In this document: positions 21,012 through 31,432 of the stretch, one piece after another
Numbering within the stretch: the first letter of the stretch is position 1
Layout of the letters: each line of letters opens with the position of its first letter
Assembly: GCF_014287475.1 (NCBI RefSeq)
Contig: NZ_JACOPF010000005.1
Span: 128,302-192,301, forward strand
Direction: 5' to 3'
DNA length: 64,000 bases
Origin: Mediterraneibacter hominis
GTDB taxonomy: Bacteria > Bacillota > Clostridia > Lachnospirales > Lachnospiraceae
The notes under the pieces: generated by a model
Seen by the model: only the letters and a program-made list of their open reading frames with translations
The model's database searches: none
What the model was told of the DNA's origin: nothing
Made by a program: the position numbers and the translations under genes

Positions 21012-23660
21012 ATGAGTAAGGAATTGGCAAAGACTTATAATCCAAAAGAGATTGAAGAAAAACTGTATGAAAGATGGTGCGAGAACAAGTATTTCCATGC
21101 AGAAGCAGACCGGAGCAGAAAACCGTTTACGACAGTGATGCCGCCTCCGAATATTACTGGAAAATTACACATGGGACATGCCCTGGACAATACACTCCAG
21201 GATATTTTGATCCGGTATAAGAGAATGGAAGGGTATAATGCCCTCTGGGTGCCGGGAACAGATCACGCTGCAATTTCTACGGAAGTAAAGGTTACAAACC
21301 AATTAAAAGAAGAAGGCATTGATAAAAAGGAACTAGGCAGGGAAGGGTTTTTAAAGAGAACCTGGCAGTGGAAAGAAGAATATGCGGGTACGATTGAAAA
21401 CCAATTGAAAAAGCTGGGAATCTCCTGTGACTGGGACAGAGAGCGTTTCACGATGGATGAGGGATGCTCCAAAGCAGTAGAAGAGGTTTTTATCAGTCTG
21501 TATGAAAAGGGTTATATTTATAAAGGCTCCAGAATTATTAACTGGTGTCCGAAATGTAAGACTTCTCTTTCTGATGCAGAGGTAGAGCATGAAGAACAGG
21601 AAGGACATTTCTGGCATATTAAATATCCAATTGTAGGAACAGATCGTTTCCTGGAGATCGCGACGACCCGGCCGGAAACTATGCTGGGGGATACAGCGAT
21701 TGCAGTGCATCCTGATGATGAGAGGTATAAAGACATTGTAGGGAAAAAAGTTCTTCTGCCGCTTGTAAATAAAGAAATTCCGATTGTGGCAGACTATTAT
21801 GTAGACAAAGAATTTGGTACGGGTGCGGTTAAGATTACACCGGCACATGACCCGAATGACTTTGAAGTTGGAAAACGTCATAATTTAGAAGAAATCAACA
21901 TTATGAATGACGATGCTACCATTAACGAAAAGGGCGGCAAATATGCGGGTATGGAACGCTATGAGGCGAGAAAGGCCATTGTAAAAGATCTGGAGGAGCA
22001 GGGGTATCTTGTTAAAATTGAACCGCATTCTCACAATGTCGGTACACATGACCGCTGCGGCACGACAGTAGAGCCGCTGATTAAGCAGCAGTGGTTTGTA
22101 AAGATGGAGGAACTGGCGAAGCCTGCGATCAACGCATTAAAGACAGGAGAGCTTAAATTCGTTCCAGAACGTTTTGACAAAATCTATCTGCATTGGCTGG
22201 AAAACATTAAAGACTGGTGTATTTCCAGACAGATCTGGTGGGGGCACCGGATTCCGGCGTACTACTGTGACGAATGTGGAGAATTTGCAGTGGCAAGAGA
22301 AGTACCGGAAAAATGTCCACACTGCGGATGCACACATTTTACACAGGACGAAGATACTCTGGATACATGGTTTTCCTCTGCGCTGTGGCCGTTCTCTACG
22401 CTTGGATGGCCTGAAAAGACAGAAGATCTGGACTATTTTTATCCGACAGATGTTCTTGTGACAGGGTATGACATTATTTTCTTCTGGGTAATCCGCATGG
22501 TATTTTCTGGGTATGCACATACAGGGAAATCGCCGTTCCATACAGTACTGATTCACGGGCTCGTCAGAGATTCACTAGGACGTAAAATGAGCAAATCTCT
22601 TGGCAATGGAATCGATCCTCTGGAAATTATCGATCAGTACGGGGCAGATGCGTTAAGGCTTACCCTGGTTACAGGAAACGCCCCTGGCAATGATATGCGT
22701 TTCTATACCGAGAGAGTAGAGGCGAGCAGAAATTTCGCAAATAAGGTGTGGAATGCATCTCGGTTTATTCTGATGAATATTGAAAATGAAAGCCTGGAAA
22801 CACCCGCAGAGGCAGAACTGACACTGGCTGACAAATGGATTCTGTCGGCAGTCAACATCTTAGCAAAAGACGTGACAGAGAATATGGACAAGTTTGAACT
22901 TGGCATTGCTGTGCAGAAGGTGTATGACTTTATCTGGGATGAGTTCTGTGACTGGTACATTGAGATGGCGAAATACCGTATCTATCATAAAGAAGAAGCT
23001 CCGAAAGCGGCAAATGCGGCGCTCTGGACATTAAAGACCGTGTTGGGACAGGCTTTGAAAATGCTGCACCCGTTTATGCCGTTTGTCACAGAAGAAATTT
23101 ATGCTGCGCTTGTACCGGAGGAGGACTCTCTGATGATGGCTTCCTGGCCGGTTTATGCAGAGGAGAGAGCGTATAAAGAGGCAGAGAGAGTTGTCGAGCA
23201 TATGAAAGAAATTGTGCGCGGCATCCGTAACATCCGCGCGGAAATGAATGTGGAGAATAACAGAAAGTCAAAGGTATATATTATTACGGAGGACAAGGAG
23301 CTCTCAGAAGGCTTTGCTGTTCTTACAGATTCTGTAAAACCGCTTATGAACGCGGCGGAGATATTTATTTTAGTAGAAAAACCGGCACTTTCTGACGATG
23401 CGGTTTCGGTTGTAGTGCCGGACGCTTCGGTCTATCTTCCCATGGAGGATTTAGTGGACTTTGAGCAGGAGAGAGAGCGTCTTGAAAAAGAAGAAGAAAA
23501 GCTGAAAAAAGAGATTCAGAGGGCGCAGGGGATGCTCTCAAACGAGAAATTTGTCAGCAAGGCGCCGCAGGCTAAAGTGGAAGAAGAACGCGGAAAATTA
23601 GAAAAATATACGCAGATGCTCACGCAGGTACAGGAGAGAATGGCAGGATTAAAGAAGTAA
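21012..23660 (+). CDS. valS: Valyl-tRNA synthetase
   Basis: 882 aa, class I. It joins valine to tRNA-Val. The HIGH signature appears as HMGH in [17 protein letters not shown], and KMSKS in [10 protein letters not shown]. The editing domain sits between them ([16 protein letters not shown]). A zinc-binding Cys cluster is present (CDECGEFA, then CPHCGC). The C-terminal coiled coil ([20 protein letters not shown]) is typical of ValS. AGGAGG precedes the ATG. It is controlled by the T-box just upstream. Confidence 0.97.
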   Translation: MSKELAKTYNPKEIEEKLYERWCENKYFHAEADRSRKPFTTVMPPPNITGKLHMGHALDNTLQDILIRYKRMEGYNALWVPGTDHAAISTEVKVTNQLKEEGIDKKELGREGFLKRTWQWKEEYAGTIENQLKKLGISCDWDRERFTMDEGCSKAVEEVFISLYEKGYIYKGSRIINWCPKCKTSLSDAEVEHEEQEGHFWHIKYPIVGTDRFLEIATTRPETMLGDTAIAVHPDDERYKDIVGKKVLLPLVNKEIPIVADYYVDKEFGTGAVKITPAHDPNDFEVGKRHNLEEINIMNDDATINEKGGKYAGMERYEARKAIVKDLEEQGYLVKIEPHSHNVGTHDRCGTTVEPLIKQQWFVKMEELAKPAINALKTGELKFVPERFDKIYLHWLENIKDWCISRQIWWGHRIPAYYCDECGEFAVAREVPEKCPHCGCTHFTQDEDTLDTWFSSALWPFSTLGWPEKTEDLDYFYPTDVLVTGYDIIFFWVIRMVFSGYAHTGKSPFHTVLIHGLVRDSLGRKMSKSLGNGIDPLEIIDQYGADALRLTLVTGNAPGNDMRFYTERVEASRNFANKVWNASRFILMNIENESLETPAEAELTLADKWILSAVNILAKDVTENMDKFELGIAVQKVYDFIWDEFCDWYIEMAKYRIYHKEEAPKAANAALWTLKTVLGQALKMLHPFMPFVTEEIYAALVPEEDSLMMASWPVYAEERAYKEAERVVEHMKEIVRGIRNIRAEMNVENNRKSKVYIITEDKELSEGFAVLTDSVKPLMNAAEIFILVEKPALSDDAVSVVVPDASVYLPMEDLVDFEQERERLEKEEEKLKKEIQRAQGMLSNEKFVSKAPQAKVEEERGKLEKYTQMLTQVQERMAGLKK

Positions 23661-23676
23661 AGAAAAGAGGGTATAC

Positions 23677-25890
23677 ATGAAACGCATTCATATCAAAAAG
23701 CCTGATATAAAAGGATTTTTTTCAAAGATAAGAAATTTGAAAAAAGAGGATATAAAAAGACATTGGAAGGAACGCAAAGAGCGCCGTCAGAAAATATTAG
23801 AGGAACGCCGGAACAGCAGATTTGCAAAAAAGATGCAGCCTGTGTACCGGATGATGGATCGGTTTTCTCTGCCGCTTCACTATGTACTTGCATGTATATT
23901 GAACTTCTTTATCGAAGTAATTTCGAGACATTCCTTTTTTGAGGCTTGGGAGTATCTGACAGGCTCACCAAAGGTATTCCTGTTTAACGCGTTTTTAATA
24001 TTTGCTACATTTTCTATTGTATATCTAGTAAGAAGAAGACTGTTTGCACGTATTCTTTTAAGTGTATTCTGGCTATTTTTAGGAACCTGTAATGGATACC
24101 TGCTTTTAAAACGGGTTACGCCGTTTAATGCGCAGGATCTGAAGGTGCTCTCTGACGCGCTGTCACTTACGGGAAATTATTTTAATACATTTGAACTGAT
24201 TCTTTTGATTGTCGGTATTGCCGCAGTGGTGCTGTGGGTCATATCTATGTGGCGCCGCGGGGGACAGTATACCGGTAAAATGCACCGTTTTATAGCGCTT
24301 TTGGGCGTGGTGTTTTGGATTGGCGCCTATGTGCTTCTGACAAATTTTGCAATTGATAAGAGAGTTGTTTCCAATTATTTTGGAAATATTGCGTTTGCTT
24401 ATGAAGACTACGGTTTTCCATATTGCTTTACGGCGAGTATTTTTAATACAGGTATTTCCAAGCCGTCCGGATACAGTGAAGAAACGATGATGGAAATCAG
24501 TAATGACAGGGAAATTACAAAGAATGAGACTGACAGAAGCCAGGAGCAGCTTCCCAATATTATGTTTGTACAGTTGGAATCCTTCTTTGATCCTACAGAA
24601 GTAGAGTGGCTGCAGTTTTCAGAGGATCCGATTCCAAATTTAAGAAAATTGTTCGATGAATATTCCAGTGGATATTTTAAAGCGCCTTCTGTAGGTGCGG
24701 GAACGGCAAATACAGAGTTTGAGGTTCTCACAGGAATGAGTATGCGTTTCTTTGGGCCTGGAGAATACCCCTATAAAACCTATGCTAAGACGAAGACGTT
24801 AGAGAGCGCCGCTACGGCGTTGACCAGTTTGGGCTACGGCGCAGAAGCATTGCACAACAATGGCGGAAATTTCTACAGCCGTGCGCAGGTATTCAATCAT
24901 ATGGGATTTGATCATTTTACAAGCAAAGAGTTTATGAATATCTTGCAGACTACGCCGAATGGATGGGCGACAGATGATATTCTGGTGCCGAATATCATGG
25001 AATCTATGGACACGACAGAGGGGCAGGATTTTGTATTTACAATCAGTGTGCAGGGACACGGAGAATATCCAACGGAGAAAAAGATTGAGAACCCAGAGAT
25101 TGTAGTCAGCGGTGTAGAAGACGAGGGAGAACGAAATGCCTGGGAATATTATGTCAACATGGTGCATGAGATGGACAAATTCGCAGGAGAGTTGATCGAG
25201 GCAGTAGAAGAACGGGACGAACCGACCGTACTGGTATTCTACGGGGATCATCTTCCGACAATGGGACTGGAGGCAAAAGATTTAAAGAGCAAATATCTGT
25301 ACAATACAAATTATGTCATTTGGGATAACATTGGTTTGGAGAAAAAAGATATGAATCTGGCGGCATACCAGATTATGGCGGAGGTGTTTGAACGCCTGGA
25401 TATTCATTCTGGTACAGTATTTAATTATCATCAGGAGAGAAGACAGACAAAAAATTATCTGGCCGATTTAGAGCTTCTACAGTATGATCTGCTCTATGGA
25501 GAGCAGTATGTATATGGAGATGAAGGGTGTCCTGTCACGGAAGGGCATATGGTAATGGGGGTCAAAGATGCAGCCATCACAGAGGTAGTGGAGCAGCTTG
25601 ACGGTACGTACAGCATATATGGTGAAAACTTTACGAAACAGAGTAAGGTATATATTAATGATGAAAAGCAAAGCGGTACATTCCTAAATAATACAAGAAT
25701 CGATCTAAAGGATTCCAAATTAGAGAATGGTGATATTATCAAGGTGGCTCAGGTTGGATCCAGCAATACGATTTTCAGGGAATCAGTGGAATATGAGTAT
25801 AATGATGGAATACTTACAGAGGTTGCCAAAGAGGCGGATGCCGTAGAGACCGGACGAAATGCATTTATAGATAAGGAAACGAAAAAATAA
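23677..25890 (+). CDS. LTA-synthase-like phosphoglycerol transferase
   Basis: A membrane enzyme of 737 aa. A very basic N-terminal tail (about 1-65) precedes five membrane segments (about 65-240) and an extracellular sulfatase-fold domain (about 280-610). The fold shows a metal-ligand Glu in NIMFVQLESFFDP, the nucleophile Thr in GAGTANTEFEVLTG, and FYGDHLPTMG. LtaS-type enzymes move glycerol-phosphate from phosphatidylglycerol to a growing cell-wall polymer. About 100 C-terminal residues form an extra beta-rich domain (YSIYGENFTKQSKVYINDEK) that LtaS of Staphylococcus does not have. It starts 16 bases after valS and runs into folC. Confidence 0.87.
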   Translation: MKRIHIKKPDIKGFFSKIRNLKKEDIKRHWKERKERRQKILEERRNSRFAKKMQPVYRMMDRFSLPLHYVLACILNFFIEVISRHSFFEAWEYLTGSPKVFLFNAFLIFATFSIVYLVRRRLFARILLSVFWLFLGTCNGYLLLKRVTPFNAQDLKVLSDALSLTGNYFNTFELILLIVGIAAVVLWVISMWRRGGQYTGKMHRFIALLGVVFWIGAYVLLTNFAIDKRVVSNYFGNIAFAYEDYGFPYCFTASIFNTGISKPSGYSEETMMEISNDREITKNETDRSQEQLPNIMFVQLESFFDPTEVEWLQFSEDPIPNLRKLFDEYSSGYFKAPSVGAGTANTEFEVLTGMSMRFFGPGEYPYKTYAKTKTLESAATALTSLGYGAEALHNNGGNFYSRAQVFNHMGFDHFTSKEFMNILQTTPNGWATDDILVPNIMESMDTTEGQDFVFTISVQGHGEYPTEKKIENPEIVVSGVEDEGERNAWEYYVNMVHEMDKFAGELIEAVEERDEPTVLVFYGDHLPTMGLEAKDLKSKYLYNTNYVIWDNIGLEKKDMNLAAYQIMAEVFERLDIHSGTVFNYHQERRQTKNYLADLELLQYDLLYGEQYVYGDEGCPVTEGHMVMGVKDAAITEVVEQLDGTYSIYGENFTKQSKVYINDEKQSGTFLNNTRIDLKDSKLENGDIIKVAQVGSSNTIFRESVEYEYNDGILTEVAKEADAVETGRNAFIDKETKK

Positions 25891-25891
25891 G

Positions 25892-27181
25892 ATGACATAT
25901 GAGGAAGCGACAGATTATATTTTAAATATACCTAAATTTTCAAAGAAAAATAAACCTGCACATACAGAACAATTTCTTGCATACCTGGGAAATCCACAGG
26001 AGCATATAAAAGTAGTGCATGTGGCGGGAACGAATGGAAAAGGCTCTGTGTGTGCGTATTTAAACGCCATGCTTTTAAGTGAAAAGAGAACGGTAGGAAT
26101 GTTTACTTCTCCGCATCTTATAAAAATAAACGAAAGAATTATAATAAACGACTGTGAAATAGATGATGATGCGTTTGTCAGACTTTTTGAAGAAATATTA
26201 AAAGTGGTCGGACAGATGAGAGAAGCTGGATTGCCGCACCCTACTTTTTTTGAGTTTCTATTTGGCATGGCAATGACTGCATTTGCCAGAGCCGGCGTAG
26301 AGTATGCGGTCGTGGAAACCGGACTTGGAGGAAGATTGGATGCGACGAATGTAGTAAAATGTCCTGTTGCAACTGTTATTACTTCAATTGGAATGGATCA
26401 TATGGAATATTTAGGCAGTACGCTCAGTGAGATTGCTGCGGAAAAGGCAGGAATTATAAAAAGCGGCGTTCCGGTATTTTTTGCAGAAGGACAGACAGAA
26501 AGTAACCAGATTATCGAAAAAAAGGCATACGAAATGAAATGCATGTGTAAAAAAATAGGGAAAGATGCGTACGAAATTCTAGGAATCAAGAAGAAACATA
26601 TTGCATTTTCCTGTTCAAATGCGTATTATGGAGATACCACATGGAGCCTGAAAAATATTGGGATTTATCAGACAGAAAATGCGATGCTTGCAATGGAAAC
26701 CATGCGGTTTTTATTTGGTGCAAAGGGACATCCCGACAGATGGAGAGGGGCGCTTTCACAGCTTTGCCGTGCAGGCAGGATGGAAGAAGTACTGCCAGAT
26801 TTCTATATAGACGGAGCACACAATACAAGCGCAGTAGAAGCGTTCGCCAAAAGTGTATCAGAAGCGGAAAAAGAGAGAATCATTCTATTTTCTGCTGTAC
26901 AGGAGAAAAATTATACAGAAATGATACATATCCTTTGTAAGGAGGTGCCGGCAGATTTTTACGTGGTGACAGCAATAGAGAACATACGGGCAGTACAGCC
27001 GGAGATACTAAAAGAGATTTTTCAGAAGTATACAGACAAGCCTGTCATAATGCAAAAGGATATAAAGCAGGCAGTGTCCTATATAAGAGAACATCGCCAG
27101 GGGCGGACTGTCTACTGTCTGGGTTCTCTTTATCTGGCAGGCAGGATAAAAGAGCTTATGCAGGAGGTCAAGAGATGTTGA
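25892..27181 (+). CDS. folC: Folylpolyglutamate / dihydrofolate synthase
   Basis: 429 aa, Mur-ligase family. It adds glutamate to folates and may also make dihydrofolate. Seen: the P-loop HVAGTNGKGSVCAYL, the omega-loop block GMFTSPHLIKINERI, ETGLGGRLDATNVV, and FYIDGAHN in the C-terminal domain. The ATG follows the upstream stop by 1 base and the SD is weak (AAGGAAAC), so translation is likely coupled. Confidence 0.94.
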   Translation: MTYEEATDYILNIPKFSKKNKPAHTEQFLAYLGNPQEHIKVVHVAGTNGKGSVCAYLNAMLLSEKRTVGMFTSPHLIKINERIIINDCEIDDDAFVRLFEEILKVVGQMREAGLPHPTFFEFLFGMAMTAFARAGVEYAVVETGLGGRLDATNVVKCPVATVITSIGMDHMEYLGSTLSEIAAEKAGIIKSGVPVFFAEGQTESNQIIEKKAYEMKCMCKKIGKDAYEILGIKKKHIAFSCSNAYYGDTTWSLKNIGIYQTENAMLAMETMRFLFGAKGHPDRWRGALSQLCRAGRMEEVLPDFYIDGAHNTSAVEAFAKSVSEAEKERIILFSAVQEKNYTEMIHILCKEVPADFYVVTAIENIRAVQPEILKEIFQKYTDKPVIMQKDIKQAVSYIREHRQGRTVYCLGSLYLAGRIKELMQEVKRC

Positions 27182-27309
27182 ATTATGAAGAAGAACTGAA
27201 GAAATTCAAGCCGAGTCTGGAAGTAGAAGATATTGAAGATGCTGTTTACCAGGAGGATTTGTCAGATATGACCGATCTTTTAAGAGAAGTAATGGACCAG
27301 ACGAAGTAA
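27175..27309 (+). CDS. Small acidic protein, 44 aa, unknown function
   Basis: It overlaps the last 7 bases of folC and has a fine SD (CAGGAGG, 7 bases before the ATG). It begins MLNYEEELKKFKPSLEVEDI and ends REVMDQTK, is strongly acidic and is predicted helical. No domain is recognised. Translational coupling to folC and the good SD argue that it is real. Confidence 0.7.
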   Translation: MLNYEEELKKFKPSLEVEDIEDAVYQEDLSDMTDLLREVMDQTK

Positions 27310-27331
27310 AGAAAGATTATGGTGAGTATAA

Positions 27332-28684
27332 ATGGATTATACGAAGAAAATCATATATCAGTCTAATTACTGGTATAATGATGGACTTAAGAAAGCACAG
27401 ATACGCGACATGTCCGGTGCTGTTTTATCCCTTCGCAGAAGTTTGCAGTATAACCGGGGGAACATTGCGGCGCGTAATCTTTTGGGGCTTGTCTATTATG
27501 GCAGAGGTGAAGTGTCAGAGGGGCTTGTGGAATGGATCATCAGTAAGAATTTAAAGCCTCGTGATAATATAGCGAATTATTTTATCAATAAAGTACAGAA
27601 TTCTGCGAGTAAGCTTGAGACGATAAACCAGGCGATAAAAAAATATAACCAGTGTCTTTCCTACTGCGCGCAGAATGGAGAAGACCTGGCGGTTATCCAG
27701 TTGAAAAAGGTAGTGACCGACCATCCGTCCTTTTTAAAAGCATATCAGCTGCTTGCCCTGCTTTACCTGCATACGGAACAGTATGCGAAAGCGCGGCAGG
27801 TGCTAAAGACGGCGCGGAAGCTGGATACAACCAACGAGATGACGCTGCGCTATATGCATGAGCTGATGAATGTCAGGGGAAAAAGAAACAGAAAGGCAGA
27901 GAAAAATAAAAAAGGCGAGACCGTTGAGTATCATTTGGGTAACGAAACGATCATACAACCGAAAAATTCTGCGATAAAAGAGCTGGCAGGTCATTTTACT
28001 GTAATGAATATACTGGTGGGGGCAGCGATTGGAGCTGCTATCGTGTGGTTTTTGATTGCACCTGCCGTAAATCAGTCAAAAACAGAGTCACATAATAAAG
28101 AAATACTAGAATACAGCGAGCAGATTAATTCTCTGGAATCCCAGGCAAGTGCGTTGCAGAAAACATTGGATAACTACAGGGCTTCCGGTGAGGACGCCGA
28201 GGCAGATGCACAGACAGCGGCGCAGACGGTGGAAAGCTATGAAAATCTGATGGCAGCCTCCTCACAGTATGACTCAGGCAGCTATTCAGAAGATGTGATT
28301 GCAGATACGCTGATAAATGTAAACAGAGAGGTTCTGGGAGAATCAGGGCAGGCGCGCTATGATGAGCTGACAGGAAATATTTATCCGAGAGCGTGTGATA
28401 TAAAATACAATGCCGGCAATGAATCTCTGGAGGTTGCAAACTATGACAACGCAATTACGCAGTTGAGCGCTGTGGTGCGGATGGATGAATCCTATGATAA
28501 CGGAGGCGCGCTCTTGAATCTTGGACTTGCCTATATGGGAAATGGGGATAACGACAATGCCATTACGTATCTGAAGCGTCTGACGGAGTTGTTTCCTGAT
28601 ACGGATAAGGCGGCGGAGGCGCAGGCAAATCTGGATACAATTTCACAGCAGCAGGCAGCAGAGGATGGAAATACGGAAGAATAA
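27332..28684 (+). CDS. TPR-repeat membrane protein
   Basis: 450 aa. The N-terminal 180 residues hold several tetratricopeptide-like helices (GAVLSLRRSLQYNRGNIAAR, FLKAYQLLALLYLHTEQYAK). One membrane segment (about 225-247, NILVGAAIGAAIVWFLIAPA) follows. After it comes a coiled coil (EYSEQINSLESQASALQKTL) and further TPRs (NLGLAYMGNGDNDNAITYLK). It is a scaffold-type protein: cytoplasmic N terminus, one membrane crossing, then a long outer part, by the positive-inside pattern. The partner is unknown. It is last in the valS-lta-folC run. Confidence 0.8.
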   Translation: MDYTKKIIYQSNYWYNDGLKKAQIRDMSGAVLSLRRSLQYNRGNIAARNLLGLVYYGRGEVSEGLVEWIISKNLKPRDNIANYFINKVQNSASKLETINQAIKKYNQCLSYCAQNGEDLAVIQLKKVVTDHPSFLKAYQLLALLYLHTEQYAKARQVLKTARKLDTTNEMTLRYMHELMNVRGKRNRKAEKNKKGETVEYHLGNETIIQPKNSAIKELAGHFTVMNILVGAAIGAAIVWFLIAPAVNQSKTESHNKEILEYSEQINSLESQASALQKTLDNYRASGEDAEADAQTAAQTVESYENLMAASSQYDSGSYSEDVIADTLINVNREVLGESGQARYDELTGNIYPRACDIKYNAGNESLEVANYDNAITQLSAVVRMDESYDNGGALLNLGLAYMGNGDNDNAITYLKRLTELFPDTDKAAEAQANLDTISQQQAAEDGNTEE

Positions 28685-28702
28685 AAAGAAAGATTACGAA
28701 AG

Positions 28703-28738
28703 AGAAGGATATGTAACAGATGCATGTCCTTCTTTTTT
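28703..28738 (+). terminator. Terminator after the TPR gene
   Basis: AGAAGGATATG pairs with CATGTCCTTCT (one G-U pair) and is followed by six T. It separates the upstream run of genes from the sigma-F operon. Confidence 0.8.
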
Positions 28739-28766
28739 AAATGGAACCAACAGGAGGAGTATAATT

Positions 28767-29081
28767 ATGAAGTATCAGGTGCAGGAAAATTGCCTGACTA
28801 TCTATCTGCCAAGAGAGGTAGATCATCATAACGCAGAAGCTATGAAAAGAGAGGCGGATAAGATTATAGAGAAAGATCATATTAAATATATTATATTTGA
28901 TTTTGCTGACACAGACTTTATGGATAGTTCGGGAATCGGTGTTATTATGGGAAGATATAAGACAATCTGCCTGATAGGGGGAGAAATATGGGCAGTACAT
29001 GCAAATAAAAGAATCCGTAAAATACTGACTTTGTCAGGGATGACAAAAATTATGCAGATATATGAGGAGGAAAAAGTATGA
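28767..29081 (+). CDS. spoIIAA: Anti-sigma-F factor antagonist
   Basis: A STAS-domain protein of 104 aa that frees sigma-F in the forespore by binding SpoIIAB. The phosphorylated Ser sits in FMDSSGIGVIMGRYK. I start at ATG 28767 with GGAGGAG upstream. Length and motif fit the family. The last 4 bases overlap spoIIAB. Confidence 0.96.
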   Translation: MKYQVQENCLTIYLPREVDHHNAEAMKREADKIIEKDHIKYIIFDFADTDFMDSSGIGVIMGRYKTICLIGGEIWAVHANKRIRKILTLSGMTKIMQIYEEEKV

Positions 29082-29533
29082 AAAACACAAATGAAATGGA
29101 GATTATTTTTGACAGTCGTTCATCAAATGAGGGGTTTGCGCGTGTGGCAGTGGCATCTTTTATGACGCAGTTAAATCCTACAGTGGAGGAGGTTTCCGAT
29201 GTAAAAACGGCTGTGTCGGAAGCGGTGACAAACGCGATTATTCATGGATATGAAAATGAAATACATAAAATTTCTATTTTTTGTCAGATAGAGGAAAACC
29301 AGATTAGTGTGATAGTGGAAGACACAGGAAAAGGAATCGAGAATGTAGAGGAAGCAATGCAGCCGATGTACACGACAAAACCTGAGTTGGAACGTTCCGG
29401 TATGGGATTTGCTTTTATGGAAGCATTTATGGACAGTGTAGAGGTTGAATCAGAGATTGGACAGGGGACGAAGGTAAAAATGAAAAAAACTATTGGAAAA
29501 GGAAGGGAGTCATGGACCACACAATCGCTTTAA
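29078..29533 (+). CDS. spoIIAB: Anti-sigma-F factor and serine kinase
   Basis: 151 aa with a GHKL ATPase fold: N box AVSEAVTNAIIHGY, G1 box VEDTGKGIEN, and RSGMGFAFMEAF. It binds and silences sigma-F before septation and phosphorylates SpoIIAA. The start overlaps the spoIIAA stop (ATGA) and its 3' end overlaps sigF by 22 bases, the usual tight coupling. Confidence 0.96.
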   Translation: MKNTNEMEIIFDSRSSNEGFARVAVASFMTQLNPTVEEVSDVKTAVSEAVTNAIIHGYENEIHKISIFCQIEENQISVIVEDTGKGIENVEEAMQPMYTTKPELERSGMGFAFMEAFMDSVEVESEIGQGTKVKMKKTIGKGRESWTTQSL

Positions 29534-30228
29534 TTAAAAAATCTCACGATGGGGATAAAGAAGCGAGGGAAAGGCTGGTGGAAGAAAATATCGGCTTGAT
29601 ATGGTGTGTGGTGAAACGGTTTCATGGCAGGGGCGCAGAAGCGGAAGACTTGTTTCAGATAGGGAGTATTGGTCTTTTGAAAGCAATTGACAAATTTGAT
29701 TTATCCTATGATGTGAAATTTTCTACCTATGCTGTTCCTATGATTTCTGGTGAAATCAAGAGGTTTTTAAGAGACGATGGAATGATTAAAGTAAGCCGTT
29801 CATTAAAGGAATTGTCCTATAAAAGCTTTCAGGCGAGAGAAGAATTGACAGGAAAGCTTGGAAGAGAGCCGACACTGGAAGAACTTGCAGATAAAATGCA
29901 GGTAGAGAAAGAAGAGCTTGTACAGGCAATGGAAGCGGGGGGAGAGGTTGAATCTCTTTACCGTCCGATTCACCAGAAGGAGGGCAGTGAGATCCGTCTG
30001 GTGGACAAGCTGGAAGAAAAAGAACAGAAAGAAGAGAGGATACTGGATACAATGCTTTTAAAGCAGCTGCTGGAAACACTGGAAAGCCAGGACCGGCAAT
30101 TGATATATCTGCGTTACTTTGCAGATAAAACACAGGCTGATGTCGGAAAGATATTAGGAATTTCACAAGTTCAGGTATCCAGAATGGAGAAAAAAATCAT
30201 AGAAAATCTGCGAAAAATGAGCAGATAG
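29512..30228 (+). CDS. sigF: Sporulation sigma factor F
   Basis: 238 aa, the first forespore sigma factor. Region 2 reads EDLFQIGSIGLLKAIDKFDL and KFSTYAVPMISGEIKRFLRD; region 3 EPTLEELADKMQV; region 4 HTH QADVGKILGISQVQVSRMEK. It is third in the spoIIA operon. The next genes are metabolic, not spoVA as in Bacillus. Confidence 0.96.
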   Translation: MDHTIALIKKSHDGDKEARERLVEENIGLIWCVVKRFHGRGAEAEDLFQIGSIGLLKAIDKFDLSYDVKFSTYAVPMISGEIKRFLRDDGMIKVSRSLKELSYKSFQAREELTGKLGREPTLEELADKMQVEKEELVQAMEAGGEVESLYRPIHQKEGSEIRLVDKLEEKEQKEERILDTMLLKQLLETLESQDRQLIYLRYFADKTQADVGKILGISQVQVSRMEKKIIENLRKMSR

Positions 30229-30280
30229 TAGAGAAGTAGGTCTTATTGATAAAAATAATCAAAAACTTATCAATTTTTAA

Positions 30281-30310
30281 ATTGTAATTACAATCATGTT
30301 TTGTTATAAT
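30281..30310 (+). promoter_or_regulatory. Promoter with overlapping palindromic operator before the ADH gene
   Basis: TTGTAA (30282-30287), a 17-base spacer, TATAAT (30305-30310). ATTGTAATTACAAT (30281-30294) is a perfect 14-base palindrome that covers the -35 box, a good place for a repressor. A second inverted pair, TTGATAA and TTATCAA, lies just upstream. Confidence 0.65.
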
Positions 30311-30351
30311 CGACGGAACAGAAAATGATAATACTTAAGGAGGTAAATGAT

Positions 30352-31413
30352 ATGAAAGGCTATGCAATGCTTAAAATAGGCGCATCTGGATGGATTGAGA
30401 AAGAGAGACCCCAGTGCGGGCCTATGGATGCAATCTGCCGTCCTCTGGCAGTTGCAATCTGTACGTCAGATGTCCATACTCTGTGGGAAGGCGCTATTGG
30501 GGAAAGACATAATATGATTCTTGGACACGAATGTTGCGCGGAGGTTGTAGAAGTAGGAACATTAGTAAAAGACTTTAAACCCGGTGACAGAGTACTTGTC
30601 CCTGCGATCACTCCAGATTGGAATTCCTTAGAAGCACAGGCAGGATATTCTATGCATTCCGGCGGTATGCTGGCAGGATGGAAATTTTCTAATTTTAAAG
30701 ATGGTGTATTTTCAGAATATTTCCATGTAAATGATGCAGACGGCAATCTTGCGATTCTTCCATCTAATATTTCAACTGTAGATGCATGCATGCTTTCTGA
30801 TATGGTTCCTACTGGATTTCACGGAGTAGAGCTTGCAGACGTACAGTTTGGAGATACCGTACTCGTAATAGGAATCGGTCCGGTTGGCCTTATGTCTGTG
30901 GCTGGTACGGCGCTGCGCGGCGCCTCCAGAATTATCGCGGTGGGAACACGTAAAAATTGCGTGGAAGCTGCGAAATTGTATGGAGCGACAGAATTTGTAA
31001 GCTATAAAAATGGCACGATCGAGGAACAGGTGCTGGAAATGACAGACGGAAAAGGGGTAGACAAAGTCGTAATAGCGGGCGGAGGATGTGAAACATTCGA
31101 GTCTGCTGTTAAATGCTTAAAGCCAGGCGGGAAAATCGGAAATGTCAATTATTTAGGAAGCGGAACCTATGTGACGCTCCCACGCGTAGAGTGGGGCGTT
31201 GGAATGGGACATAAACAGATTAACGGCGGCCTTATGCCGGGCGGACGCCTGCGTATGGAGAAGCTGGGAGCTTTAGTGGCTGCGGGCAAACTGGACGTGC
31301 ATCCTTTGGCGTCTCATGTATTTGACGGATGGGAGCATTTGGAAGAAGCGCTGTTTATGATGAGAGACAAGCCGGCGGATCTGATTAAGCCTGTTGTAAA
31401 GATTGCGGATTAA
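30352..31413 (+). CDS. NADP-type secondary alcohol dehydrogenase
   Basis: A zinc medium-chain dehydrogenase of 353 aa, very like the Thermoanaerobacter brockii/Clostridium beijerinckii enzymes that reduce ketones to secondary alcohols. Zinc ligands fall at the expected places: Cys37, His59 and Asp150, with Glu60 after the His. Other matching blocks are EGAIGERHNMILGHE, GDRVLVPAITPDW and SGGMLAGWKFSN. VGTRKN follows the Rossmann motif GIGPVGLM and keeps the Arg that favours NADP. The start is ATG 30352 (AAGGAGG upstream). It probably recycles NADPH in fermentation. Confidence 0.93.
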   Translation: MKGYAMLKIGASGWIEKERPQCGPMDAICRPLAVAICTSDVHTLWEGAIGERHNMILGHECCAEVVEVGTLVKDFKPGDRVLVPAITPDWNSLEAQAGYSMHSGGMLAGWKFSNFKDGVFSEYFHVNDADGNLAILPSNISTVDACMLSDMVPTGFHGVELADVQFGDTVLVIGIGPVGLMSVAGTALRGASRIIAVGTRKNCVEAAKLYGATEFVSYKNGTIEEQVLEMTDGKGVDKVVIAGGGCETFESAVKCLKPGGKIGNVNYLGSGTYVTLPRVEWGVGMGHKQINGGLMPGGRLRMEKLGALVAAGKLDVHPLASHVFDGWEHLEEALFMMRDKPADLIKPVVKIAD

Positions 31414-31432
31414 TGAAGAAAGCGGCAGCGGT

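Noticed and set aside
30281..30294. Rex (NADH-sensing) operator ahead of the alcohol dehydrogenase gene
   Set aside because: Rex sites have a longer TTGTTAA-N4-TTAACAA form; this palindrome is shorter and lacks the N4 spacer.
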